Source: DAOUKH01 sp965261455 (GTDB taxonomy: Bacteria; Chloroflexota; Dehalococcoidia; SHYB01). Taken from it: a DNA stretch of 64,000 bases. Where the stretch lies: assembly GCA_965261455.1 (NCBI GenBank), contig OZ253453.1, positions 1 through 64,000 on the forward strand, written 5' to 3'. The position numbers and the translations under genes were made by a program. The notes beneath the pieces were generated by a model. The model was not told where the DNA came from, ran no database searches, and saw nothing but the letters and a program-made list of their open reading frames with translations. Positions within the stretch are counted from its first letter, which is position 1, and each line of letters starts with the position of its first letter. Shown here in pieces: positions 63,921-64,000 of the stretch.

Positions 63921-64000
63921 TCGCAACCGCCACGGGTTATCGAAGTCCGCCACCTTCGCGGTCAGTCACCCCGGTTACGCAAAGGTTTCCCGCGGGAGAG

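Overview
The window is a high-GC bacterial chromosome segment that is almost entirely coding. It has no rRNA or tRNA gene. The content resembles genomes of the SAR202/Dehalococcoidia side of the Chloroflexota: repeated amidohydrolases, thiolase plus DUF35 pairs, a MaoC-like double hotdog protein, a CoA-transferase, an LLM-type flavin enzyme and an AapJQMP-type amino-acid importer. That placement is inference from gene content; nothing here fixes the taxonomy.

Layout. (1) 1-4.9 kb, minus strand: a general amino-acid ABC transporter (binding lipoprotein, two permeases, the second cut by the window edge), an unrecognised conserved protein and an SDR oxidoreductase. (2) 5.1-6.9 kb, plus strand: an intact amidohydrolase followed by the first third of a second one. 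(3) About 6.67-28.26 kb: an island that splits this second amidohydrolase. Its left end is the last 80 codons of a tyrosine integrase, read in frame from the broken gene. It carries decayed helicase and toxin fragments, long direct repeats, three copies of a 24-bp palindrome, a type I-E CRISPR array of about 117 repeats, a complete minus-strand cas3-cse1-cse2-cas7-cas5-cas6e-cas1-cas2 locus, a divergent DnaQ-like exonuclease, an AlpA-type regulator and small membrane ORFs. (4) 28.26-43.6 kb: the remaining two thirds of the split amidohydrolase, a third amidohydrolase, two tandem ferredoxin-like barrel proteins, an MFS transporter, two DUF35/thiolase-fold pairs, a GT2 glycosyltransferase, purU, a CoA-transferase, a MaoC-like protein and recQ. 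(5) 43.7-52.5 kb: a minus-strand housekeeping run (dnaJ, clpC, hydrolase, VTT membrane protein, ispD, ispF, cysS), with hsp20 divergent from dnaJ. (6) 52.6-64 kb: VOC protein, LLM-type oxidoreductase, cyclase-family protein, DUF1971 protein, a four-gene run that looks like bacterial ceramide synthesis, an MFS exporter and prmA.

How the parts work together. The CRISPR-Cas locus looks complete for interference and adaptation. Its genes and array lie on one strand, in the order known from E. coli, with the leader between cas2 and the array. Two repeat-like hairpins sit between cas6e and cas1. The catabolic genes outside the island suggest import and CoA-linked breakdown of organic compounds. The lipid genes suggest sphingolipid formation.

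The strongest leads are the island that splits a catabolic gene, the cas6e-cas1 repeat-like elements, the exonuclease beside cas3, and the putative ceramide operon.
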